A DNA stretch of 64,000 nt from Pseudomonas sp. UBA6562 (lineage in GTDB: Bacteria > Pseudomonadota > Gammaproteobacteria > Pseudomonadales > Pseudomonadaceae): contig NZ_DJJS01000006.1 in the NCBI RefSeq assembly GCF_002434265.1, positions 558,001 through 622,000 on the forward strand. Direction: 5' to 3'. The notes below the pieces were generated by a model. It did no database searches, had not been told where the DNA came from, and saw nothing but the letters and a program-made list of their open reading frames with translations. Below are positions 26,682 to 34,857 of the stretch, one piece after another (the stretch's first letter is position 1; each line of letters starts with the position of its first letter). The position numbers and the translations under genes were made by a program.

Positions 26682-28016
26682 TTATCCTCGGATGGCCCAG
26701 AAGGCCAGGCTCAAACCAGGGAAATCGCCTGCCACATAGAAGGCGAAGCCGCCGCTGTTCTGCAGCATCTGCCAGTGTTCGCTGCCGCGGTCGAGTTCGA
26801 AGTAGGTGGAGCCGGCATGGAACGGAATCTGCCGCGGCGCCACTGGCAGCGGCAGCAGGCCGATGCCCGGCAGTTGCAGGTTGACCAGGTCGCGGATGCT
26901 TTCCACCGCACCGATCTTGCTCTGCTGGCCGAAGCGGCTGCGCAGGGTTTCGCTGGGCACGTCGGCACGCACCACGAGAATGAAGCTGGCGCTGTCGAGC
27001 AGGCTGCGGTCGGCCAGCATCGCCACGTGGATGCCGTAGGCCTTCTCGACGATGGGGATGGCCACGGCCTTGCTGTCGATCAGCATCGACAGGGCTTCGC
27101 GCAGCGCGGTCATGACCGGCGTGAAGGTGGCCAGCAGGTCGTCGTGCTGGTACATCGGGAAGCTGTCCGGGCGCCGCGCATCGCGGGTGAAGGTGGCGAA
27201 CTCGCCGGCCAGCGCCAGCAGTTCGCTATACAGCCGCTCCGGGTGCACCGGGCTCAACTGGTTGAGGTGCTCGAGCAGCGGTTGGGCGCGGTTGACCAGT
27301 TGCAGCAGCATGAAGTCGGCAATTTCCGAGGCGCCGCCATTGGCCGAGGCCACCACGCGGCCGGCCAGGGCCTCGCCGCGCTGGTGCAGCAAGCCCAGCA
27401 GCTCGCTGCGAAAGCCCGACAACTGGGCGTTGGCGGCCACGTCGAGCAACGGCGGGATGTAGCGCTCGTCGAGCACCAGGGCACGGTCGGCGCGGCGTTC
27501 GCGGATGCGCACCACGCCGAGCGCGGCGTGGTCGCTCAGGCCGTCTTCCTCGCGCAGCAGGCGCAGGGCGCGGCTGCCCAGGGCCAGGGCGGCGCGATTC
27601 TCGAACGGCGCGTTGTCGTCGCGCACTTCGCTGACACGGCTGACGTAACGCGCGCCTTCCACCGGCTCGCCGGCCTCGACGGTGTCGCGCGCGCCGGCGC
27701 GCTTGAGCGCCAGGCCCAGGTACACCACGCCGTCGCGCAGGTCTTCGGGAATCTCCAGGGGCGGCGGCGGCAGGTCGTCGCGGGGGATGTCGAAGGGCGT
27801 GCCATCGGGCAGCAGGCCGCGGGCGCTGAGGATGGCCAGCTTGCCCTGGCTCAGCAGGCCCTGGTCGACGAGCAGCTCGGAAAAGCCCCAGGCCGCCGCC
27901 TGCAAGGGCCGGCTGCGGGCATCGACGAGGTTCTCCAGGTAGCGGTCCTGCTGCTGGAAATGCTGGGTGGTGACGAACATGCCTTCCGACCAGACGACAC
28001 GATTGTTCCAGGACAT
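26682..28016 (-). CDS. tssK: T6SS baseplate-to-membrane adaptor TssK
   Basis: A 444-residue cytoplasmic protein that joins the TssFGE baseplate wedges to TssL/TssM. It begins with the typical MSWNNRVVWSEGMFVTTQHF, holds the family's central region (LNQLSPVHPERLYSELLALA) and ends with PRQIPFHAGSTYFELDRGS, as TssK proteins do. The length is normal. GGAG at good spacing precedes the ATG. It lies 15 bases after tssJ in the same operon. Confidence 0.95.
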   Translation of the reverse strand: MSWNNRVVWSEGMFVTTQHFQQQDRYLENLVDARSRPLQAAAWGFSELLVDQGLLSQGKLAILSARGLLPDGTPFDIPRDDLPPPPLEIPEDLRDGVVYLGLALKRAGARDTVEAGEPVEGARYVSRVSEVRDDNAPFENRAALALGSRALRLLREEDGLSDHAALGVVRIRERRADRALVLDERYIPPLLDVAANAQLSGFRSELLGLLHQRGEALAGRVVASANGGASEIADFMLLQLVNRAQPLLEHLNQLSPVHPERLYSELLALAGEFATFTRDARRPDSFPMYQHDDLLATFTPVMTALREALSMLIDSKAVAIPIVEKAYGIHVAMLADRSLLDSASFILVVRADVPSETLRSRFGQQSKIGAVESIRDLVNLQLPGIGLLPLPVAPRQIPFHAGSTYFELDRGSEHWQMLQNSGGFAFYVAGDFPGLSLAFWAIRG

Positions 28017-28031
28017 GAGAGCTCCGATGGC

Positions 28032-28538
28032 CTAACGGGCAGGCGCAGGTTGGGGGGCGGCTTCGGCGCTGCGCACGGCGCGCACATCGAGGCTGATCTG
28101 ATAGTCGCGCGGCGGCACGGGCAAGACGCTGCGCCATTGGGCGCGGTCGATCTCGCGGTAGCCCACCACCAGCCCGACCTGACGCGTGGCCGGGTCCAGC
28201 GGGCGGTGCAGGTGCAGTTGCTGGCCGGGACGCAGCAGCACTTCGTCCTGGTCGAGGAGGTCGGCGCCGAGGGTGGCCTGGGCGCGTTCGGCCAGGGCGA
28301 AATAGTCGGCGCGCTCGAAGGCGGCGGCGTTCTTCAGCTCGAACAGACGCACGCGCACCGGGGCCGCTTCGCCGCCAGCGCCGGGGTTGAGCCCGGCGGC
28401 GGCGCTGAAGTACAGGCTCACCTCAGGCGCGGCGGGCGCCGCCACCTCGGCGGGCGGGGCGTCCTTGCTGCACGCGGCGAGCAGCGACAGGGCCGCAATG
28501 GCGGCCCAGCGGGTGAGGTGCATCTTGGTGGTGGTCAC
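28032..28538 (-). CDS. tssJ: T6SS outer-membrane lipoprotein TssJ
   Basis: A 168-residue lipoprotein that anchors the TssM periplasmic domain at the outer membrane. The signal peptide has a good lipobox (LSLLAACSK). The mature part has the TssJ transthyretin-like pattern, with VRVRLFELKNAAAFERADYF and QVGLVVGYREIDRAQWR. The exact start is uncertain: GTG 28538 is chosen because AGGA lies upstream, ATG 28523 is a shorter alternative, and TTG 28574 would overlap the fha stop but gives an unlikely long leader before the signal peptide. Confidence 0.9.
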   Translation of the reverse strand: MTTTKMHLTRWAAIAALSLLAACSKDAPPAEVAAPAAPEVSLYFSAAAGLNPGAGGEAAPVRVRLFELKNAAAFERADYFALAERAQATLGADLLDQDEVLLRPGQQLHLHRPLDPATRQVGLVVGYREIDRAQWRSVLPVPPRDYQISLDVRAVRSAEAAPQPAPAR

Positions 28539-28570
28539 GGGGTGGGGATCATCCTGATCGGCAGGCTCGT

Positions 28571-30163
28571 TCAATCGCGCGCTGGGCGAGTGGCATGGGC
28601 TTCGTAGGCGCGACTGAATTCGCGACCGAACAAATCGTGGAAATCGTCTTCGGCTTCACGGGACATCTGCCCGTACAGCGCGGTGAACTGCTGCCAGCAG
28701 TGGGCCTGGCGCGAGCCACCGAACACTTTGGCCAGGCCCGAGGCCGGGGCCAGGCGTGCCTCCAGCTGGCCGGGCTCGAAGCGCGCCAACAGATGCTCGA
28801 TGGCCGCCTGCATGCCGGCCATGACCGCCAATTGGTGGGCGCGCAGGTCGTCGAAACTGTCGCGCACCGCCTGGTCCGGGGCCATGAACGCGGCATTGCC
28901 GTGGCGCAGTAGCAACAGCAGCGCTTCGTCGGCGTTGGGGGCGAACTTCAGCGGGTTGTTCTGCACCGGGGCGATGCTGGTCTGTTGCAGGCGGAACTCG
29001 CCTTTCAGGCTGCTGCGCGCGCGCAGCACGTCGATCAGGCCTTCGACCATCAGCCGGTAGCTGCGGCCCAGCGCTTCCATCTGCGCCTGGGCCTGGGCGG
29101 CGTCGATGCGCAGGTGCTCGATGCCTGCGCCGCGCAGGAAGGCGGTGAGCAGGTCGTCAGGATGGGCGGTGGCCGGCGCGGCCGGTACGGAAGCCGGCTG
29201 TGGGTGCGACACGGCGACCGGCGCTGGCGCTGGCTCTGGCTCTGGCTCTGGCTCTGGCTGTGGCTGTGGCTGTGGCTGTGGACTCAACACATCGACCGGC
29301 GCTGGTTCGGGCGGCGCTTCAGGGAAGGACGGCGGCTGTGGCATCGGTGCCGTCCACGGCGCGGGGGCAGCGGCGCCCGATGCGGGCGGCGTGGCGACGT
29401 CGGGCGGCGCGATTTCGGGCATGGGCGCTGGTGCAATATCGGGCGCGGTTACGGGTATGACGGGCGCGGCGGCAGGCGCCAGCGCATCCCAGTCTGCCGG
29501 AATCAAACCAAGCGGGCCTGGCGCGGGGGCGACAGGTGCCGGCGGCTCGGCAATCTGTGCAGGTGCAGGTGCAGGTGCAGGTGCAGGTGCAGGTGCAGGT
29601 GCAGGTGCAGGAATCGGCGTGGGCGGCCGGAAATCGTGCTGTTGGGCCGGCACGTGGTCGGGCTGGCTGGGCGCAGGCACGCTGGAAGGTCCAAGGAAAT
29701 CGAACAGGTCGGGCAAGGTCTGGTGGCTGCGGGCGCCTGGCGCGAACGCGGCGGCGGGCGCCGCAGCCGCACTGACCTGGTTGGCCATGAGGGCCTCGAA
29801 ACTCGCCGGCTCGGCCTGCCCGGGCAGCGCCCCGGCCGGGGCTGAATCGATTCTGGCCTGTATCTCGTAATCACCGATACGAATAACTTCACCGTGCTGC
29901 AACGGCTCGCTGTTTCCGCGTCGCAATTTGACGCCGGCGTTTACCAGCTCGCTGCCGTTGGTGCTGTTGTCGGTCAAGTAATAACGCCCGTCGCGGTACT
30001 GAATGGTGCAATGCCGCGAGGACACTAAACGCTCCGGGTCGGGCAAAACCCAATCGTTCTCTGCATTTCTGCCGATGGTGATCGCACCCTCACCCACCGT
30101 AAACTCCGAGGCTTGCCCCGGGGTTATTTTGTGGTAACTGGTGATGGTAAGGCAAAGTGCCAT
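28571..30163 (-). CDS. fha: T6SS FHA-domain scaffold protein (Fha1/TagH)
   Basis: A 530-residue protein with an N-terminal forkhead-associated domain (about 10-100; SSRHCTIQYRDGRYYLTDNSTNGSEL in outline, with the phospho-binding R-x-x-S-x-x-H-C pattern). A low-complexity linker of about 250 residues follows, built of Pro-Ala, Pro-Gln and Pro-Glu dipeptides, then the C-terminal T6SS-FHA region (FKFAPN-like LKFAPNADEALLLLL; EDDFHDLFGREFSRAY). In P. aeruginosa Fha1 is phosphorylated by PpkA and dephosphorylated by PppA, and it nucleates assembly. It is the first gene of the leftward operon, with AGGAGG before the ATG. Confidence 0.92.
   Translation of the reverse strand: MALCLTITSYHKITPGQASEFTVGEGAITIGRNAENDWVLPDPERLVSSRHCTIQYRDGRYYLTDNSTNGSELVNAGVKLRRGNSEPLQHGEVIRIGDYEIQARIDSAPAGALPGQAEPASFEALMANQVSAAAAPAAAFAPGARSHQTLPDLFDFLGPSSVPAPSQPDHVPAQQHDFRPPTPIPAPAPAPAPAPAPAPAPAQIAEPPAPVAPAPGPLGLIPADWDALAPAAAPVIPVTAPDIAPAPMPEIAPPDVATPPASGAAAPAPWTAPMPQPPSFPEAPPEPAPVDVLSPQPQPQPQPEPEPEPEPAPAPVAVSHPQPASVPAAPATAHPDDLLTAFLRGAGIEHLRIDAAQAQAQMEALGRSYRLMVEGLIDVLRARSSLKGEFRLQQTSIAPVQNNPLKFAPNADEALLLLLRHGNAAFMAPDQAVRDSFDDLRAHQLAVMAGMQAAIEHLLARFEPGQLEARLAPASGLAKVFGGSRQAHCWQQFTALYGQMSREAEDDFHDLFGREFSRAYEAHATRPARD
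29222..29281. repeat. Hexamer tandem repeat in fha (Pro-Gln/Pro-Glu coding)
   Basis: About ten copies of a six-base unit (CTGGCT drifting to GTGGCT) are in frame within fha and encode alternating Pro-Gln and Pro-Glu dipeptides of the linker. Changes in copy number would not shift the frame. Confidence 0.85.
29558..29611. repeat. Perfect hexamer tandem repeat in fha (Pro-Ala coding)
   Basis: Nine perfect copies of TGCAGG (54 bp) encode a run of Pro-Ala dipeptides in the fha linker. Perfect identity between copies suggests recent slippage. Length changes keep the reading frame. Confidence 0.9.
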
Positions 30164-30378
30164 CGCGCCTCCTGCGTATGGTTCGATCGTCGCCCGCGCC
30201 CGCTTGCGCCTTGGCCTCGGAGCCGCATGAATACTCGATCAAGACATTGAACGTTTTACAAAACGACAACTTATGCCGTTTCGTACAGGTCTCGAAAGTG
30301 ATTATCCAGCGTGTTCTGTGATGCCTGTTACAAGTATTTCCGAGCTTTTAACGCGGCGTCGGGCCGCGCTAGCTTACC

Positions 30379-30407
30379 TTGACAGCATTTACGAAATAAA
30401 CCATAAA
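30379..30407 (+). promoter_or_regulatory. Sigma-70-like promoter for the tssA operon
   Basis: TTGACA (30379-30384, perfect -35) and CATAAA (30402-30407, 4/6 to the -10 consensus) are spaced by 17 bases. The predicted start would leave a leader of about 130 bases before the tssA GTG. Confidence 0.6.
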
Positions 30408-30430
30408 TGCGCAACTTCGTAATCGCTCAA

Positions 30431-30450
30431 TGATATCACTGTGATATCAC
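30431..30450. promoter_or_regulatory. Paired TGATATCA palindromes, candidate operator
   Basis: TGATATCA occurs twice, separated by CTG, so the centres are 11 bases (about one helical turn) apart. It sits just downstream of the tssA promoter start, where a bound protein could block transcription. The regulator is unknown. Confidence 0.5.
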
Positions 30451-30545
30451 CCAATTTTTAATTAACAGGTTTGTGCATTCGCTCACAAAACAGCCTGGCG
30501 CTTCAACAAACCTTCATCACGAACTGACAAGGACGGCGTTCTTCG

Positions 30546-31580
30546 GTGAATAACTCGCAGCTCTTGGCGCCTGTTTCCGATGACTTCCCGTGCGGAACAG
30601 ACCTCGAATACGACGCACAATTCCTTCAGCTCGAACGGGATGCGCAAGGCCGCCCCGAACGCGTCATGGGCGATGCCGTGCAGCCTGCCGAACCGCCCGA
30701 CTGGCGTCAGATCGAGCAGGCCTGCCAGGCGCTGCTCGAACGCAGCAAAGACCTGCGCATCACCCACTTCCTGACCCAAGCGCGCCTGGCCCTGCACGGC
30801 GTGCCGGGCCTGGCCGCCAGTCTGGAACTGATCCGCGCGCTGCTCGCCGACTACTGGCTGCACCTGCACCCGCAGCTCGATGCCGACGACGGCAACGACC
30901 CCACCGTGCGCATCAATGCGTTGGCCGGCCTGACCAGCGACAACACCCTGAGCCTGCTGCGCGACGCCGTGCTGGCCCGTTCGCGCACCTTCGGCCAGGT
31001 CAGCTTGCGTGGCGCCGTGCAGGCCGCCGGCTTCCAGGCCGGCGCGCAAGCGCCCCTGAGCGTCGAAGAGCTGAGCGCCGCCCTGCGCGACACCGACCCG
31101 GCCCTGCTGGCGCAGACCCACGAAGCCCTGGACACGGCCCTGAACGCCTGCGAGGCCATCGAGCGAGGGGTCAACGAGCAGGTGGGTTCGGCCAGCGGCG
31201 TCGACCTCACCCCGCTCAGCCAGTTGCTGCGCCAAGGCCGCCAGGTGCTGCTCGACTACGCCAACCTCGACGCCACCGGCCCCGACCACGCCCCGGCCGA
31301 CGCCCAAGCGGCCGACGCGCCTGGCGCCGATGCCCCAGCCGGCGCGGTCGCTGCCCGCCCCGCCGCCCGCGCCGGCGAGATCAACAGCCGCCAGGACGTG
31401 CGCGCCAGCCTCGACAAGTTGCTGCAGTACTACGCCCGCCACGAACCCTCGAGCCCGCTGCCGGTGCTGTTGCGCCGCGCGCAGAACCTGGTGGACGCCG
31501 ATTTCGCCACCATCGTGCGCGACCTGATTCCCGATGGCCTGTCGCAGTTCGAGAACCTTCGTGGCCCAGAGCCCGACTAA
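30546..31580 (+). CDS. tssA: T6SS assembly-cap protein TssA
   Basis: A 344-residue protein with the ImpA N-terminal domain (APVSDDFPCGTDLEYDAQF at about 8-26; PPDWRQIEQACQALLERSKD) and a C-terminal helical region after an Ala/Pro-rich linker (about 240-290), ending FATIVRDLIPDGLSQFENL. TssA proteins coordinate tail priming and polymerisation. Start is GTG 30546; AAGGA lies about 12 bases upstream, a rather long spacing. First gene of the rightward operon. Confidence 0.93.
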   Translation: MNNSQLLAPVSDDFPCGTDLEYDAQFLQLERDAQGRPERVMGDAVQPAEPPDWRQIEQACQALLERSKDLRITHFLTQARLALHGVPGLAASLELIRALLADYWLHLHPQLDADDGNDPTVRINALAGLTSDNTLSLLRDAVLARSRTFGQVSLRGAVQAAGFQAGAQAPLSVEELSAALRDTDPALLAQTHEALDTALNACEAIERGVNEQVGSASGVDLTPLSQLLRQGRQVLLDYANLDATGPDHAPADAQAADAPGADAPAGAVAARPAARAGEINSRQDVRASLDKLLQYYARHEPSSPLPVLLRRAQNLVDADFATIVRDLIPDGLSQFENLRGPEPD

Positions 31581-31651
31581 TACCCGCCAATCCCATTGCG
31601 TAACGCCCGCACCCACACCACACCGCCTCGAAGGCGACCAGGAGGAACAAC

Positions 31652-32167
31652 GTGGCGAAAGACAGCTCCCAGAAGTTCATCGCGCGCAACCGTGCGCCGC
31701 GGGTGCAGATCGAATACGACGTCGAACTGTACGGCGCCGAGAAGAAGGTCCAGCTGCCGTTCGTCATGGGCGTGCTGGCCGACCTCGCTGGCAAGCCGGC
31801 CGAGCCGCTGCCGGCGATCGAGGAACGCAAGTTCCTGGAGATCGACGTCGACAACTTCGACGCGCGCCTCAAGGCCATGCAGCCCCGGGTCGCCTTCAAC
31901 GTGCCCAACGCGCTGACCGGCGAAGGCAACCTGAGCCTGGACCTGACCTTCGAGAGCATGGACGACTTCAGCCCCGCCGCCGTGGCGCGCAAGGTCGACG
32001 CGCTGAACCAGCTGCTCGAGGCACGCACCCAACTGGCCAACCTGCTGACCTACATGGACGGCAAGACCGGCGCCGAAGACATCATTCTCAAAGCCATCAA
32101 GGACCCTGCCCTGCTGCAGGCCCTGGCCAGCGCGCCCAAGCCCGCTGACACCGAGCCCAAGGCCTGA
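31652..32167 (+). CDS. tssB: T6SS contractile sheath small subunit TssB (VipA)
   Basis: A 171-residue sheath subunit, recognised from SSQKFIARNRAPRVQIEYDV and KVQLPFVMGVLADLAGKP near the N-terminus and LLTYMDGKTGAEDII near the C-terminus. It interlocks with TssC to form the sheath around the Hcp tube. GTG start with AGGAGG nine bases upstream, consistent with strong translation. tssC follows after 11 bases. Confidence 0.96.
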   Translation: MAKDSSQKFIARNRAPRVQIEYDVELYGAEKKVQLPFVMGVLADLAGKPAEPLPAIEERKFLEIDVDNFDARLKAMQPRVAFNVPNALTGEGNLSLDLTFESMDDFSPAAVARKVDALNQLLEARTQLANLLTYMDGKTGAEDIILKAIKDPALLQALASAPKPADTEPKA

Positions 32168-32178
32168 GGAGCCCCGCC

Positions 32179-33672
32179 ATGAACGACGCCCAGCGCGACA
32201 ACCAGGCCCAGCCGGCCAGCACCGAACAGACCAGCGACTTCGCCGCCCTGCTGCTGCAGGAGTTCAAACCCAAGACCGAACGCGCCAAGGAAGCCGTCGA
32301 GAGCGCCGTGCGCACCCTCGCCGAACAGGCCCTGGCGCAGACCAACCTGGTCTCGGACGATGCCATCGGTTCGATCGAGCAGATCATCGCCGCCATCGAC
32401 GCCAAGCTCACCGCCCAGGTCAACCAGGTCATCCATCACCCCGACTTCCAGCAGCTGGAAAGCGCCTGGCGCGGCCTGCACTACCTGGTCAACAACACCG
32501 AGAGCGACGAGCAGCTGAAGATCCGCGTGCTCAACGTATCGAAGAAAGACCTGCACCGCACCCTGAAGAAATTCAAGGGCACCGCCTGGGACCAGAGCCC
32601 GGTGTTCAAGAAGCTCTACGAGGAAGAGTACGGCCAGTTCGGCGGCGAGCCCTATGGCTGCCTGGTGGGCGACTACTACTTCGACCAGTCGCCGCCCGAC
32701 GTCGAACTGCTCGGCGAGATGGCCAAGGTCTGCGCCTCGATGCACGCGCCGTTCATCTCGGCCGCCGCGCCGACCGTGCTGGGCATGGGCTCGTGGCAGG
32801 AGCTGTCCAACCCGCGCGACCTCAGCAAGATCTTCACCACCCCCGAATACGCCGGCTGGCGTTCGCTGCGCGAATCGGAAGACGCCCGTTACATCGGCCT
32901 AACCATGCCGCGTTTCCTCGCCCGTCTGCCCTACGGCGCCAAGACCGATCCGGTGGAGGCCTTCGACTTCGAGGAAGACACCGACGGCGCCGACAGCAGC
33001 AAGTACACCTGGGCCAACGCCGCCTACGCCATGGCCGTGAACATCAACCGTTCGTTCAAGCACTACGGCTGGTGCTCGCGCATCCGCGGCGTGGAATCGG
33101 GTGGTGAAGTGCAGGGCCTGCCGGCGCACACCTTCCCCACCGACGACGGTGGCGTGGACATGAAGTGCCCGACCGAAATCGCCATTTCCGACCGTCGCGA
33201 GGCAGAGCTGGCGAAGAACGGCTTCATGCCGCTGCTGCACAAGAAAAACACCGACTTCGCCGCGTTCATCGGTGCGCAGTCGCTGCAAAAGCCCGCCGAA
33301 TACGACGATGCCGACGCCACCGCCAACGCCAACCTGGCGGCGCGCCTGCCGTACCTGTTCGCCACCTGCCGCTTCGCCCACTACCTCAAGTGCATCGTTC
33401 GCGACAAGGTCGGCTCGTTCAAGGAAAAGGACGAGATGCAGCGCTGGTTGCAGGACTGGATCCTCAACTATGTCGACGGCGATCCGGCGCACTCCACCGA
33501 AACCACCAAGGCCCAGCACCCGCTGGCCGCCGCCGAGGTCGTGGTCGAGGAAGTCGAGAACAACCCCGGTTACTACAACTCGCGCTTCTACCTGCGCCCG
33601 CACTACCAGCTCGAAGGGCTGACCGTGTCGCTGCGCCTGGTATCGAAGCTGCCTTCGGCCAAGGGCGCCTGA
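32179..33672 (+). CDS. tssC: T6SS contractile sheath large subunit TssC (VipB)
   Basis: A 497-residue sheath subunit of normal family length. It contains the conserved core ESAWRGLHYLVNNTES, SKKDLHRTLKKFKGTAWDQS, RFLARLPYG, and the C-terminal NPGYYNSRFYLRPHYQLEGL typical of TssC. With TssB it forms the contractile outer tube, later disassembled by ClpV. No truncation or frameshift. Confidence 0.97.
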   Translation: MNDAQRDNQAQPASTEQTSDFAALLLQEFKPKTERAKEAVESAVRTLAEQALAQTNLVSDDAIGSIEQIIAAIDAKLTAQVNQVIHHPDFQQLESAWRGLHYLVNNTESDEQLKIRVLNVSKKDLHRTLKKFKGTAWDQSPVFKKLYEEEYGQFGGEPYGCLVGDYYFDQSPPDVELLGEMAKVCASMHAPFISAAAPTVLGMGSWQELSNPRDLSKIFTTPEYAGWRSLRESEDARYIGLTMPRFLARLPYGAKTDPVEAFDFEEDTDGADSSKYTWANAAYAMAVNINRSFKHYGWCSRIRGVESGGEVQGLPAHTFPTDDGGVDMKCPTEIAISDRREAELAKNGFMPLLHKKNTDFAAFIGAQSLQKPAEYDDADATANANLAARLPYLFATCRFAHYLKCIVRDKVGSFKEKDEMQRWLQDWILNYVDGDPAHSTETTKAQHPLAAAEVVVEEVENNPGYYNSRFYLRPHYQLEGLTVSLRLVSKLPSAKGA

Positions 33673-33683
33673 GGCATTCCCCC

Positions 33684-33711
33684 GGCCGGCGCGGACGAAC
33701 CCGTGCCGGCC
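33684..33711 (+). other. GC-rich hairpin between tssC and hcp
   Basis: GGCCGGCGCGG and CCCGTGCCGGCC pair almost perfectly around a five-base loop, within the 72-base gap. There is no T-run, so an RNA stability or processing element is more likely than a terminator. Confidence 0.45.
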
Positions 33712-33744
33712 TAACGCACCCCGAGACGAAACGCTGGAGAGATC

Positions 33745-34233
33745 ATGGCAGTAGACATTTTCATCAAGATCGGTGACATCAAGGGCGAGTCCATGGACAA
33801 GACCCACAAGGACGAGATCGACGTGCTGAACTGGCACTGGGGCATGGCCCAGTCCGGCAACATGCACCTGGGCGGCGGCGGCGGTGCCGGCAAGGTGAAC
33901 ATCCAGGACCTGTCGCTGACCAAGTACGTCGACAAGTCCAGCCCCAACCTGATGGCGCACTGCTCCAGCGGCAAGCACATCGACAAGGTCAAGCTGACCG
34001 TGCGCAAGGCAGGCGGCGAAAGCCAGGTCGAGTACCTGATCATCAACCTCGAAGAAGTGCTGATCAGCTCGCTGAGCACCGGTGGTTCGGGCGGCGACGA
34101 TCGTCTGACCGAGAACATCAGCCTGAACTTCGCCAAGGTCACGGTCGACTACCAGCCGCAGAAAGCCGATGGCAGCAAAGACGGCGGCGCGATCAAGTAC
34201 GGCTGGAACGTACGCCAGAACGTGAAGATCTGA
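33745..34233 (+). CDS. hcp: T6SS inner-tube protein Hcp
   Basis: A 162-residue Hcp1-type tube subunit beginning MAVDIFIKIGDIKGESMDKTH and ending AIKYGWNVRQNVKI, both standard for the family. Hexameric rings stack into the tube propelled into target cells and can chaperone small effectors in the lumen. It is the only hcp in the window. The gene is set apart from its neighbours by wider gaps (72 and 108 bases), each holding a GC-rich hairpin, which may allow its mRNA to accumulate separately. Confidence 0.97.
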   Translation: MAVDIFIKIGDIKGESMDKTHKDEIDVLNWHWGMAQSGNMHLGGGGGAGKVNIQDLSLTKYVDKSSPNLMAHCSSGKHIDKVKLTVRKAGGESQVEYLIINLEEVLISSLSTGGSGGDDRLTENISLNFAKVTVDYQPQKADGSKDGGAIKYGWNVRQNVKI

Positions 34234-34250
34234 CCTTCCGGTTCGCCGCT

Positions 34251-34275
34251 CGCCCTGCCTGCGTAGGCACGGGCG
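34251..34275 (+). other. GC-rich hairpin between hcp and tssE
   Basis: CGCCCTGCCT and AGGCACGGGCG pair with one bulge around a GCGT loop, 17 bases after the hcp stop. No T-run follows. It could attenuate read-through or protect the 3' end of hcp mRNA. Confidence 0.45.
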
Positions 34276-34341
34276 GCCGGCGCCCCGATCCACCCGCGAA
34301 GGGCCCCACGCACACCGCCGCCCCGCCAAAGGACCCCCTCC

Positions 34342-34857
34342 GTGCTCACCGACCTCGCCGCGCGCGACCGCCTGCAACCCTCGCTGCTCGACCGTCTGAC
34401 CGACGACGACCCCGGCAACCCGCAGGAAGCCCCCGACAAGCGCGTGCTGTCGCTGCAGCAGCTCAAGGCTTCGGTGCTGCGCGACCTGACCTGGCTGCTC
34501 AACACCACCGCCCTGCTCGACGCCGACGCTACCCTCGGCACGCCCGCAGGCGCTTCGGTGCTCAACTACGGCCTGCCGGCGCTGGCCGGCAACAGTGCCT
34601 CGAACATCGACATCGGCCTGCTGGAGCAGATCATCCACCAGGCCATCGTCACCTACGAACCGCGCATCCTCGCCAATACCCTGCGCGTGCGCGCCCAGGC
34701 CGCGCCCGGCGAGATGAACGCCAACGCCCTGAGCTTCGAAATCGAAGGCGACCTGTGGGCGCAACCCGCCGCCTTGCCTTTGCTGTTGCAGACCGACCTC
34801 GACCTGGAGTCAGGGCAGGTCCGGGTGGCGCCGCTGCTGCGCAGGAGGCGCGCATGA
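34342..34857 (+). CDS. tssE: T6SS baseplate protein TssE (gp25-like)
   Basis: A 171-residue baseplate wedge protein with the GPW/gp25 domain (about 45-165): LKASVLRDLTWLLNTTALL, SVLNYGLPALAG, and IVTYEPRILANTLRVRA. The E-P-R core of gp25-type proteins is present. GTG start. Its stop overlaps the tssF start as ATGA. In the P. aeruginosa H1 cluster tagJ lies between hcp and tssE; here the 108-base gap leaves no room for it. Confidence 0.93.
   Translation: MLTDLAARDRLQPSLLDRLTDDDPGNPQEAPDKRVLSLQQLKASVLRDLTWLLNTTALLDADATLGTPAGASVLNYGLPALAGNSASNIDIGLLEQIIHQAIVTYEPRILANTLRVRAQAAPGEMNANALSFEIEGDLWAQPAALPLLLQTDLDLESGQVRVAPLLRRRRA

Larger units (their letters stand above)
30164..30545. promoter_or_regulatory. 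Divergent regulatory region between the two T6SS arms
   Basis: 382 non-coding bases separate the leftward fha operon from the rightward tssA operon. The stretch is clearly AT-richer than the genes around it. It contains a sigma-70-like promoter facing tssA and a double palindrome, listed separately. I see no convincing promoter for fha by eye and no open frame worth calling. No sigma-54 GG-N10-GC element was found by eye. Confidence 0.8.

Noticed and set aside
22141..28607. Very long open frames antisense to tssM, tssL and tssK (1177 and 1058 codons)
   Set aside because: They are shadows of GC-rich genes on the other strand, with compositionally biased products and no motifs.
30431..30450. 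FNR or CRP site reading of the double palindrome
   Set aside because: The half-site spacing and flanks do not fit TTGAT-N4-ATCAA or TGTGA-N6-TCACA well enough; left as an unknown operator.
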